Positions 1-5,106 of a stretch of DNA of 5,981 nucleotides are shown here, one piece after another. Source of the DNA: Caryophanales bacterium UBA3210 (GTDB lineage Bacteria > Bacillota_I > Bacilli_A > RFN20 > CAG-449); contig DEWM01000057.1 of NCBI GenBank assembly GCA_002363635.1, positions 1 through 5,981 of the forward strand, read 5' to 3'. The notes beneath the pieces are model-generated. The model was not told the origin of the DNA, searched no databases, and saw only the letters and a list, made by a program, of their open reading frames with translations. The first letter of the stretch is position 1; each line of letters begins with the position of its first letter. The translations under genes and the position numbers were made by a program.

Positions 1-104
1 CATTAATGGTTGCAGCATTAATTGCTGTTATTGCTTACAAGATGTTTACTACATCAAAAGGATCTGCTCAAATTCCGGGTGGATTTAAGTTTACTTGGGC
101 TTAG
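1..104 (+). CDS. C-terminal end of an unidentified membrane-associated protein (partial)
   Basis: The reading frame beginning at base 3 is open to a TAG at 102-104. It encodes a hydrophobic run (MVAALIAVIAYKMF), then a short polar tail containing SKGSAQIPGGFKF and ending in TWA. This looks like one membrane-spanning helix followed by a tail of about 20 residues. The gene most likely started upstream of the window. An ATG at 6-8 could start a 32-codon microprotein, but any ribosome binding site would lie outside the window. The stop is only 2 nt before the radC ATG, so the two are probably co-transcribed and translationally coupled. I do not recognise the family and assign no function. That the frame is coding is inferred from the hydrophobic composition and the tight junction with radC. 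Confidence 0.55.
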   Translation, partial: LMVAALIAVIAYKMFTTSKGSAQIPGGFKFTWA

Positions 105-106
105 TT

Positions 107-790
107 ATGAGTAAAATTAAAGACTTACCTCTTAACGAAAGACCTAGAGAAAAAGCTCTTACTTATGGAGTAGAGACGTTATCAAATAGTGAACTTCTTA
201 GCATTCTTATTGGAAACGGTACAAAACAAAAGAGTGCTATAGATATTGCAAGTGAAATCTTATCGACTATTGAAGATATCAGTTGCTTTAATTTAATCAC
301 GTATTCTTCTCTTACTGAAATTAAAGGAATCTCCAAAGCTAAGGCAATTTTGCTACTTTCTTTAGTAGAATTAAATAAGCGAATTAATACTTCATTAAGA
401 ATTAATAAAGAGTTTAATTTTAATGAAATAATTCATCATTTTCAATGCTCATATAAAGACTTGAAAGTAGAGAAAGCTTATATAGTTTTACTTGATAATC
501 ATAAGCGCTTAATTAGTATTAAGGAAGTAGCTTCTGGTAGTGAAAAATCTTTAGCTTTATCGCAAAAAAAGATTATCCAATACCTTATCGATTTCAGTGC
601 AACTTCTTATTATTTAGTTCATAATCATCCATCAGGATCATGTGTTCCTTCTTGTAGTGATAAAACTACTACATCTAACGTTGAACTTGTTTCTATGTCA
701 CTTGGTTTTATATTAGAAGACCATTTGATATTTGGAAAAAATACTTATTATTCGTTAAAGAATAACTTAGAACTACCTTATTACAGATGA
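107..790 (+). CDS. radC: RadC family JAB/MPN-domain protein (UPF0758), divergent
   Basis: A 227-residue protein of the RadC family. The family was once linked to DNA repair, but its biochemical role is not firmly established. The N-terminal part has the family signature LPLNERPREKAL (7-18), SNSELLSILIGNGT (26-39) and a helix-hairpin-helix-like segment at 69-82 (KGISKAKA). The C-terminal MPN/JAB domain keeps the metal-binding pattern H172-N-H174-P-S-G followed by S182-x-x-D185, and has an upstream acidic residue, E140, that could complete the site. The ATG at 107 is chosen because the family usually begins a few residues before the LP-ERPRE motif. A TTG at 95 would add four residues but overlaps the upstream gene. 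No clear Shine-Dalgarno sequence is visible, which suits coupling to the upstream stop 2 nt away. The usual Pro-Arg-Glu segment before the HxH motif is replaced by a lysine-rich stretch (SQKKII, 152-157). It ends in TGA, the only TGA stop here. Confidence 0.9.
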   Translation: MSKIKDLPLNERPREKALTYGVETLSNSELLSILIGNGTKQKSAIDIASEILSTIEDISCFNLITYSSLTEIKGISKAKAILLLSLVELNKRINTSLRINKEFNFNEIIHHFQCSYKDLKVEKAYIVLLDNHKRLISIKEVASGSEKSLALSQKKIIQYLIDFSATSYYLVHNHPSGSCVPSCSDKTTTSNVELVSMSLGFILEDHLIFGKNTYYSLKNNLELPYYR

Positions 791-820
791 ATCAAATTAT
801 TAAAAATAATATAAATATTA

Positions 821-849
821 TTGAAAAAGCTACTTGACTATGATATATT
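821..849 (+). promoter_or_regulatory. sigma-A-type promoter for rplU-prp-rpmA
   Basis: A TTGAAA -35 (821-826) is separated by 17 nt from a TATATT -10 (844-849). The -10 is preceded by TG at 841-842, one base away, making an extended -10. Transcription would start near 855-857, just where the structured leader begins. The alternative -35-like TTGACT at 834-839 has no -10 at a workable distance. AT-rich sequence directly upstream (794-822) could act as an UP element. The match is by eye and not experimentally supported. Confidence 0.75.
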
Positions 850-855
850 ACGTGT

Positions 856-951
856 GTTGTCGCCTTGTAGAGGGCCTCAACCGCATTAAAAAGGTTGTAA
901 CTATCTATAAGATAGACCTTGAGAGCGAGTCTAAGTCTATAGACAAGGAGG
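856..951 (+). promoter_or_regulatory. L21-type ribosomal protein leader RNA upstream of rplU
   Basis: About 100 nt of structured, relatively GC-rich RNA lies between the promoter and rplU, in the position of the L21 leader known in Firmicutes. Visible helices are CAACC 878-882 with GGTTG 893-897, and CTATC 901-905 with GATAG 911-915. ATAGAC 912-917 can alternatively pair with GTCTAT 935-940, and 935-944 is the perfect palindrome GTCTATAGAC. CCTTGT at 863-868 is complementary to ACAAGG at 943-948, which overlaps the rplU Shine-Dalgarno sequence (AAGGAGG, 945-951). CCTTG at 917-921 can pair with the same bases. The leader could therefore control translation, plausibly through binding of a ribosomal protein. 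Identity as an L21 leader rests on context and recall of the family, and the folding model is mine. Confidence 0.75.
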
Positions 952-958
952 AAAAGTT

Positions 959-1267
959 ATGTACGCAATTATCGAAACTGGCGGAAAGCAGTTAAAAGTT
1001 GAAGTTGGATCAAAAATCTACGTTGAAAAATTAGACGCAGAAGTCGGTTCAGAATTCACATTTGACAAAGTTTTATTAGTCGGTGGTGAATCTACAAAAG
1101 TTGGTGCTCCATATGTTAAGGGTGCTACAGTTGTTGCTAAAGTTGACAAGCAGGGCAAAGAAAAGAAAATCTTAGTCTTCAAGTACAAGTCAAAAGCAAA
1201 CTATCGTAGAAAACAAGGTCACCGTCAACCATTTACAGCATTAACAGTTGAATCAATTAACGCTTAA
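959..1267 (+). CDS. rplU: 50S ribosomal protein L21
   Basis: The 102-residue protein has the normal length for bacterial L21, a small 23S rRNA-binding protein of the large subunit. It starts with the family signature [17 protein letters not shown] and ends with the conserved basic segment [20 protein letters not shown] (174-233 nt into the gene's second half), the usual L21 rRNA-binding tail. The ATG at 959 is preceded by a full AAGGAGG at 945-951 with 7-nt spacing. It is the first gene after the promoter and structured leader. Its TAA stop (1265-1267) shares one A with the start of prp (TAATG), so the two are translationally coupled. Codon choice looks more C-ending (AAC, TTC, GTC) than in radC or obgE, as expected for a highly expressed gene. 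Nothing is missing or truncated. Confidence 0.98.
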   Translation: MYAIIETGGKQLKVEVGSKIYVEKLDAEVGSEFTFDKVLLVGGESTKVGAPYVKGATVVAKVDKQGKEKKILVFKYKSKANYRRKQGHRQPFTALTVESINA

Positions 1268-1566
1268 TGATCAAGGTTAAAAAGTATTTGGATGGTGAAG
1301 TCCTAATCGGTCTAGAGATTTCTGGACACGCAGGATATGCACCAAAGGGCGAAGACCTAGTCTGCGCGGGAGTATCTAGTATTTTAACAGGTGGCTTTAA
1401 TGCTTTAGAGAAAAACGATGTACAAGAAATAAAACTTGACGAAGGATTTGCAAAAGTCATTCTTAAAGATAAAAATTGTAAATCTGTTAATGTCCTTAAA
1501 GTAATCGAAGTTCAACTTATGACAATACAAGAAGAATTCCCACAATTCATCAAGAACATTAAATAA
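1267..1566 (+). CDS. prp: ribosomal-processing cysteine protease Prp (YsxB family)
   Basis: A 99-residue protein between rplU and rpmA, the classic position of Prp. This cysteine protease removes the N-terminal extension of L27 in Firmicutes and their relatives. The catalytic pair is visible in the motif [20 protein letters not shown]21 and C33, with the flexible glycine-rich loop between them. The C-terminal half carries a predicted helical segment ending in [11 protein letters not shown]. It begins at an ATG that overlaps the rplU stop by one base and has no separate strong ribosome binding site, so its expression should depend on coupling to rplU. Its TAA stop at 1564-1566 lies inside the Shine-Dalgarno region of rpmA. 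The substrate is encoded by the next gene (see rpmA). The symbol is also written ysxB. Confidence 0.95.
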   Translation: MIKVKKYLDGEVLIGLEISGHAGYAPKGEDLVCAGVSSILTGGFNALEKNDVQEIKLDEGFAKVILKDKNCKSVNVLKVIEVQLMTIQEEFPQFIKNIK

Positions 1567-1579
1567 GGAGGATAGCAAA

Positions 1580-1870
1580 ATGATGTTTAAATTAAATATC
1601 CAGTTATTTGCTTCTAAGAAAGGTGTCGGTTCAACTAAGAACGGTAGAGATTCAGAATCAAAACGTTTAGGTGCTAAAAAGTCCGATGGCCAGTTCGCTA
1701 CAGCAGGTTCAATTATCTACAGACAGCGCGGTACTAAGATTTATCCAGGTGTCAACACTATGAAAGGTGGAGACGATACAATCTTTGCTACATGCGATGG
1801 TATTGTAAAATACGAACGCTGGGGTAAAAACAGAACTAAAGCTTCTGTTTATCCAGTTGAAGCTAAATAA
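1580..1870 (+). CDS. rpmA: 50S ribosomal protein L27, with cleavable N-terminal extension
   Basis: The 96-residue precursor of L27, a large-subunit protein whose mature N-terminus reaches towards the peptidyl transferase centre. Residues 1-10 ([10 protein letters not shown]) are the extension found where Prp is present. By analogy with the known LQFF/A site, cleavage is expected between F10 and A11, giving a mature N-terminus of [15 protein letters not shown]. The body follows the family throughout: [14 protein letters not shown], then a segment with [13 protein letters not shown], then [20 protein letters not shown] at 1565-1571 sits 8 nt before the first ATG (1580). A second ATG follows at once, but the spacing favours the first. 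The gene uses TGG for Trp. It is the last gene before a strong terminator. Confidence 0.98.
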   Translation: MMFKLNIQLFASKKGVGSTKNGRDSESKRLGAKKSDGQFATAGSIIYRQRGTKIYPGVNTMKGGDDTIFATCDGIVKYERWGKNRTKASVYPVEAK

Positions 1871-1886
1871 GGAAAATCAAAAATCT

Positions 1887-1918
1887 AAGGTACCATGTAA
1901 AAATGGTACCTTTTTTCT
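1887..1918 (+). terminator. intrinsic terminator after rpmA
   Basis: A 10-bp perfect stem is formed by AAGGTACCAT (1887-1896) and ATGGTACCTT (1903-1912), with a 6-nt GTAAAA loop. It runs directly into a T tract (1911-1916, then CT). It sits 16 nt after the rpmA stop and separates the ribosomal-protein unit from obgE. Confidence 0.93.
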
Positions 1919-1945
1919 AAAATAATATTATATTATATAATATAT
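1913..1945 (+). promoter_or_regulatory. possible weak promoter or read-through region before obgE
   Basis: After the rpmA terminator, obgE needs either read-through or its own promoter. The 27 bases before its ribosome binding site are almost pure A and T. They contain TATAAT at 1936-1941 and TATTAT at 1926-1931 and 1931-1936, but no convincing -35: TTTTCT at 1913-1918 is 17 nt before TATAAT and matches poorly. The TATAAT would place the transcript start inside or right beside the Shine-Dalgarno sequence, so an upstream TATTAT is as likely. In sequence this AT-rich, such matches also arise by chance. Confidence 0.25.
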
Positions 1946-1961
1946 AAGGAGGGCGATATCT

Positions 1962-3236
1962 ATGTTCATTGATAAAGCTAAAATTGTATTAAAAGCCGGT
2001 AAAGGTGGAGATGGCGCTATCTCCTTTTTACACGATAAACAAATTATGAGAGGCGGACCTGATGGTGGTAACGGAGGTCATGGTGGAAGCATTTATTTAC
2101 GTGCTACATCTGATGAAACTACATTAATCAATTATCGCTATCAAAAGAAGGTTACTGCAAATGATGGCGGAAAAGGCCAAAAGAAGATGATGTTTGGTCA
2201 AAAGGCTGATGACATCTATTTAGATGTACCAGTAGGAACAGTTGTTTTTGATGAACCTGCACATAACTTTGTTGCAGACTTATCTAAAGAAGGAGACGTT
2301 TTCTTAGCAGCTAAAGGTGGTAGAGGTGGTAGAGGTAATGCTTGCTTTGCTTCTTCTAAAAATAGAACCCCAAGAGTAGCCGAAAACGGTGTTGCAGGTG
2401 AAGAAAAAGTTCTTACACTAGAATTAAAATTACTTGCAGATGTAGGATTAGTTGGTAAACCATCAGTAGGTAAATCTACATTATTATCAGTTATTTCTGC
2501 TGCTAAACCGGAAATTGCAGAATATCCATTTACTACAATTGTTCCAAATTTAGGTGTTACTTACTTAAAAGATGGTTCTTCATTCGTAGTTGCAGATATG
2601 CCTGGCTTAATTAAAGGTGCTTCTCAAGGTAAAGGATTAGGCTTACAATTCTTAAGACATATTGAAAGATGTAAAGTATTAGTACATTTACTCGATATGC
2701 AAAGTGAAGATCCTTTAAATGATTTTGAAACAATTAATAAGGAACTTGCAGATTATGGCTTTAATTTAATTAAAAGACCAATGATTGTTGCTTGTTCTAA
2801 AGTAGAAGATAAAGAATCTACTGCTAAATATTTAGAAGTTAAGAAAGCTCTAGAAGGTAAATATGAGGTTTACCCAATCTGCGCTCCATTACATGAAGGT
2901 GTAGATGAACTCTTATATAGAGTTAAAGATGTCTTAAAAGATGCTCCTTCATTCCCATTATATGAAGAAAAAGATGCTGGAATTAAAGTATATGACGCAA
3001 CTCTAGAAGCTTTACCTGAATTTGAAATTACTAGAGAAGATGCTCATACATTTAGAATTCACGGTGAACGTATTGAAAGAACATATTCTTTAATCAATAT
3101 TTCTACTGATGAAGGTATGATGAAATTACTTTCTATTTTACGTAATATTGGTGTTGATGCTAAATTACATGAAATGGGTGCTCGTGATGGTGATACTGTA
3201 ATCCTATGTGATTTTGAATTTGATTATTTTGAATAA
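1962..3236 (+). CDS. obgE: Obg-type GTPase (50S assembly), with non-canonical G4 motif
   Basis: A full-length 424-residue Obg GTPase (also called obg or cgtA), an essential factor in late 50S assembly linked to growth control. Three domains are visible. The glycine-rich Obg fold covers about 1-158 (GGPDGGNGGHGG at 31-42, GGRGGRGN at 119-126). The G domain covers about 159-330, and a C-terminal OCT domain about 340-424 (IHGERIERT, MGARDGDTVIL). G-domain motifs are P-loop G165-KPSVGKS-T173, G2 at FTT 190-192 and G3 DMPG at 212-215. G4, normally NKxD, reads S279-K-V-E282, and G5 reads ICA (306-308) instead of the usual SA. AAGGAGGG at 1946-1953 lies 8 nt before the ATG. The gene lies between the ribosomal-protein unit and ruvAB. 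Confidence 0.97.
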   Translation: MFIDKAKIVLKAGKGGDGAISFLHDKQIMRGGPDGGNGGHGGSIYLRATSDETTLINYRYQKKVTANDGGKGQKKMMFGQKADDIYLDVPVGTVVFDEPAHNFVADLSKEGDVFLAAKGGRGGRGNACFASSKNRTPRVAENGVAGEEKVLTLELKLLADVGLVGKPSVGKSTLLSVISAAKPEIAEYPFTTIVPNLGVTYLKDGSSFVVADMPGLIKGASQGKGLGLQFLRHIERCKVLVHLLDMQSEDPLNDFETINKELADYGFNLIKRPMIVACSKVEDKESTAKYLEVKKALEGKYEVYPICAPLHEGVDELLYRVKDVLKDAPSFPLYEEKDAGIKVYDATLEALPEFEITREDAHTFRIHGERIERTYSLINISTDEGMMKLLSILRNIGVDAKLHEMGARDGDTVILCDFEFDYFE

Positions 3237-3290
3237 GTTTAATTATTTAAAAATAATTACATTTGTAATACAATAAATTTAGGAGATAAA

Positions 3291-3383
3291 ATGGAAGAGA
3301 AGTTTAATAGTGCTCACATTGGTTTAATTGCTAGCGCGTTAGCACTTTTAGCTTTGGTCTTAATTACCATTTTTATAAGTTAA
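3291..3383 (+). CDS. small single-pass membrane microprotein (30 aa), unknown function
   Basis: A 30-codon ORF lies in the obgE-ruvA gap. ATG 3291 is preceded by TAGGAGAT (3280-3287), a good Shine-Dalgarno sequence with 5-nt spacing from AGGAG. The first nine residues are polar (MEEKFNSAH). Residues 10-29 form an uninterrupted hydrophobic stretch beginning IGLIASALALL and ending in FIS, long enough for one transmembrane helix. The TAA at 3381-3383 is one base from the ruvA ATG. ruvA has no Shine-Dalgarno sequence of its own, so translation of this ORF probably delivers ribosomes to ruvA. It may be a true membrane microprotein, a translational leader for ruvAB, or both. I do not recognise a family. 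The ribosome binding site, composition and spacing argue against a chance ORF. Confidence 0.72.
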   Translation: MEEKFNSAHIGLIASALALLALVLITIFIS

Positions 3384-3384
3384 T

Positions 3385-3954
3385 ATGTACTATTATTTAA
3401 AAGGAACTATCGAAGAAATTTTAGATGATTCTATTGTCATTGATGTCAATGGGGTTGGATATGATGTATTAGTTGCTCGTCCTAGTGACTACATCCTTTA
3501 TAGTGCATTAACTTTATATACTTATGATGTAGTTAGAGAAGATGAAAACTATTTAGTTGGTTTTAAAACTAAAGAAGAAAAAGCTTTCTTTGAAAAACTA
3601 ATTACAGTTAAAGGAATAGGACCTAGAACTGCTCTAGGTGCATTAAGTGGAATTAGCTTAGATGAATTTATTTCTGCCATCATGAATGATGATGTAAAGA
3701 GATTAAAAAAACTCCCAGGAATAGGCCCAAAAGCTGCTTCTCAAATTATTCTAGATTTAAAGGGAACATTAGTTTCAGTAGACTCAACTAAAACTACTAA
3801 ATCCCTCAATCCTAATATGGAAAGTGCAAAGAGTGGTTTACTCAATTTAGGCTTTAAAGCTAAAGAAATTGATGACTACTTTAAAACAGTTAAAGAACAA
3901 GATTTATCAGAAAAAGAATATATTACTTTATTCTTAAGAAATAGAGGAAAATAA
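3385..3954 (+). CDS. ruvA: Holliday junction branch migration protein RuvA
   Basis: A 189-residue RuvA, slightly short of the roughly 200 usual in the family. RuvA tetramers clamp the Holliday junction and load the RuvB motors. Domain I (about 1-63) is the OB fold ([22 protein letters not shown]) with the acidic pin in VVREDEN (E52, D53) that helps keep DNA strands apart, followed by YLVGF. Domain II holds two helix-hairpin-helix motifs, VKGIGPRTA at 75-83 and LPGIGPKAA at 110-118. After a Ser/Thr/Lys linker (about 130-145), domain III (146-189) is the small mobile RuvB-contacting module ([13 protein letters not shown]). The start lies one base after the microprotein stop and lacks its own ribosome binding site. 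The stop overlaps the ruvB start by one base (TAATG). Confidence 0.97.
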   Translation: MYYYLKGTIEEILDDSIVIDVNGVGYDVLVARPSDYILYSALTLYTYDVVREDENYLVGFKTKEEKAFFEKLITVKGIGPRTALGALSGISLDEFISAIMNDDVKRLKKLPGIGPKAASQIILDLKGTLVSVDSTKTTKSLNPNMESAKSGLLNLGFKAKEIDDYFKTVKEQDLSEKEYITLFLRNRGK

Positions 3955-4961
3955 TGGATAGATTAATGGACCAAGAAACATTAAATCAAGATGAAAGAGA
4001 TGAAGAAGTCTCCTTACGTCCTTTAACTTTAGATGAATATGTTGGACAAAGCGCCATCAAAGATAATCTAAGGGTTTTTATTGGTGCGGCAAGAAAAAGA
4101 AATGAATCATTAGATCATATCTTAGTCTATGGCCCTCCAGGACTTGGTAAAACTACTTTAGCATATGTCATCGCTCATGAAATGGGTGGTAATATTAAAT
4201 TAGTTAATGGACCATCTTTAGAAAAACCTGGTGATTTAGCCGCTATTTTAAGTACTATTTCTCCTGGTGATATTCTTTTTATTGATGAAATCCATAGAAT
4301 TCCTCGAGTTGTCGAAGAAATCTTATATGGAGCAATGGAAGATTTTACTCTTAACTTGGTTATTGGTAGAGATGATGAAGCTAGATCAATAAATATTGAT
4401 TTACCTCCATTTACTTTATTTGGTGCAACAACTAGACCTGGTGATTTATCTTCTCCTCTAAGAGATAGATTTGGTTACGTTACTAGACTTGATTATTATA
4501 CTGATGAAGAACTAACTCAAATTGTTCAAAGAACTTCAAAAGTATTTAAAACTCCAATTGAAGAAAGTGCATCAAGAATGATCGCGATTCGTTCTAGAGG
4601 TACTCCTCGTATTGCCAATAGAATATATAGAAGAGTTAGAGACTTTGCTTCTTATTCCGATTACAAAGTAATCGATGAAGAAATAACAAAAAGTGCGTTG
4701 CTTCAATTAAAGATTGATGAATATGGTTTAGATGACGTTGATAATCGTTATATTAAGACTTTAATCAAACGCTTTAACGGAGGCCCTGTTGGACTTGAGA
4801 CTCTGGCTTCTACTATTGGAGAAGAAGTACAAAATCTTGAAGAAGTATGCGAACCATATTTACTAAAACTTGGTTTTGTTAATAAAACTCCTCGTGGAAG
4901 AGTTGCAACAGAAAAAGCTTATAAACATTTCCAAATTGATTTGTTTGACCACTTCGAATAA
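3954..4961 (+). CDS. ruvB: Holliday junction branch migration helicase RuvB
   Basis: A 335-residue RuvB of normal length, the hexameric AAA+ ATPase that pulls DNA through the RuvA-bound Holliday junction. Walker A is GPPGLGKT (60-67) and Walker B is ILFIDEIH (107-114). Sensor 1 lies at GATTRPGDL (157-165), the arginine-finger region is SPLRDRFG (167-174), and the sensor 2 region is RGTPRIANR (215-223). The C-terminal winged helix (about 255-330) includes [12 protein letters not shown] and the DNA-contacting TPRGRVAT. The ATG at 3954 shares its A with the ruvA stop, and GAGG at 3944-3947 gives a weak ribosome binding site 6 nt upstream. A second ATG at 3966 is possible but less well placed. 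ruvA and ruvB are one translationally coupled unit. No ruvC is expected in this group and none is seen in the window. Confidence 0.98.
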   Translation: MDRLMDQETLNQDERDEEVSLRPLTLDEYVGQSAIKDNLRVFIGAARKRNESLDHILVYGPPGLGKTTLAYVIAHEMGGNIKLVNGPSLEKPGDLAAILSTISPGDILFIDEIHRIPRVVEEILYGAMEDFTLNLVIGRDDEARSINIDLPPFTLFGATTRPGDLSSPLRDRFGYVTRLDYYTDEELTQIVQRTSKVFKTPIEESASRMIAIRSRGTPRIANRIYRRVRDFASYSDYKVIDEEITKSALLQLKIDEYGLDDVDNRYIKTLIKRFNGGPVGLETLASTIGEEVQNLEEVCEPYLLKLGFVNKTPRGRVATEKAYKHFQIDLFDHFE

Positions 4962-4972
4962 AAATTCTAATA

Positions 4973-4991
4973 TAAATTGATATTCAATTTA
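4973..4991 (+). repeat. AT-rich perfect inverted repeat before the ruvB terminator
   Basis: TAAATTGA (4973-4980) and TCAATTTA (4984-4991) are perfect 8-nt inverted repeats with a 3-nt TAT spacer. They begin 11 nt after the ruvB stop. The downstream arm shares its last base with the terminator stem. It may be a stabilising 3'-end hairpin or a protein site. The pairing is seen, the role is unknown. Confidence 0.6.
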
Positions 4992-5018
4992 ACCTCGGTA
5001 CTTGATATCGAGGTTTTT
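4991..5018 (+). terminator. intrinsic terminator after ruvB
   Basis: AACCTCGGTA (4991-5000) pairs with TATCGAGGTT (5006-5015) through 10 bp including one G-U pair (4998-5008). The loop is CTTGA and the T tract is 5014-5018. It lies about 30 nt after the ruvB stop and separates ruvAB from secD. Confidence 0.88.
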
Positions 5019-5029
5019 AAATGTTATAT

Positions 5030-5060
5030 TTGAAAAGTGTAGAATTTAGTTATTTATTAT
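5030..5060 (+). promoter_or_regulatory. candidate promoter for secD
   Basis: After the terminator, secD needs its own promoter. TTGAAA at 5030-5035 is a good -35. Possible -10s are TTTATT at 5053-5058 (17-nt spacing) or the better TATTAT at 5055-5060 (19-nt spacing). The start would fall near 5065-5067, leaving an untranslated leader of about 40 nt that contains the ribosome binding site. The sequence is very AT-rich, so the exact -10 is uncertain. Confidence 0.4.
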
Positions 5061-5106
5061 ATAAATAAAAATATTATCAAAATAACCTAACCTAGGAGGA
5101 GATAAG

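Noticed and set aside
95..106. TTG at 95 as the radC start
   Set aside because: It would overlap the upstream gene and add four residues not typical of the family. The ATG at 107 fits the usual RadC N-terminus.
788..790. TGA at the end of radC as a Trp codon in a Mycoplasma-type code
   Set aside because: Reading through adds only eight residues before TAA, the protein is complete at the TGA, and Trp is encoded by TGG elsewhere in the window.
834..839. TTGACT as the -35 of the rplU promoter
   Set aside because: No -10 hexamer lies 16-18 nt downstream. TTGAAA at 821 with the extended -10 at 841-849 fits far better.
1257..1460. 67-codon open frame on the minus strand
   Set aside because: It lies fully antisense to prp, has no ribosome binding site or recognisable motif, and is a shadow of the coding strand.
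3241..3269. AT-only hairpins after obgE (AATTATT/AATAATT and ATTAC/GTAAT) as a terminator
   Set aside because: There are almost no G-C pairs and no T tract follows, so an intrinsic terminator is not supported.
3246..3274. Promoter-like TTTAAA / TACAAT with 17-nt spacing before the microprotein
   Set aside because: The hexamers are weak, the region is almost all A and T, and the start would fall inside the Shine-Dalgarno sequence at about 3281. Co-transcription with obgE is simpler.
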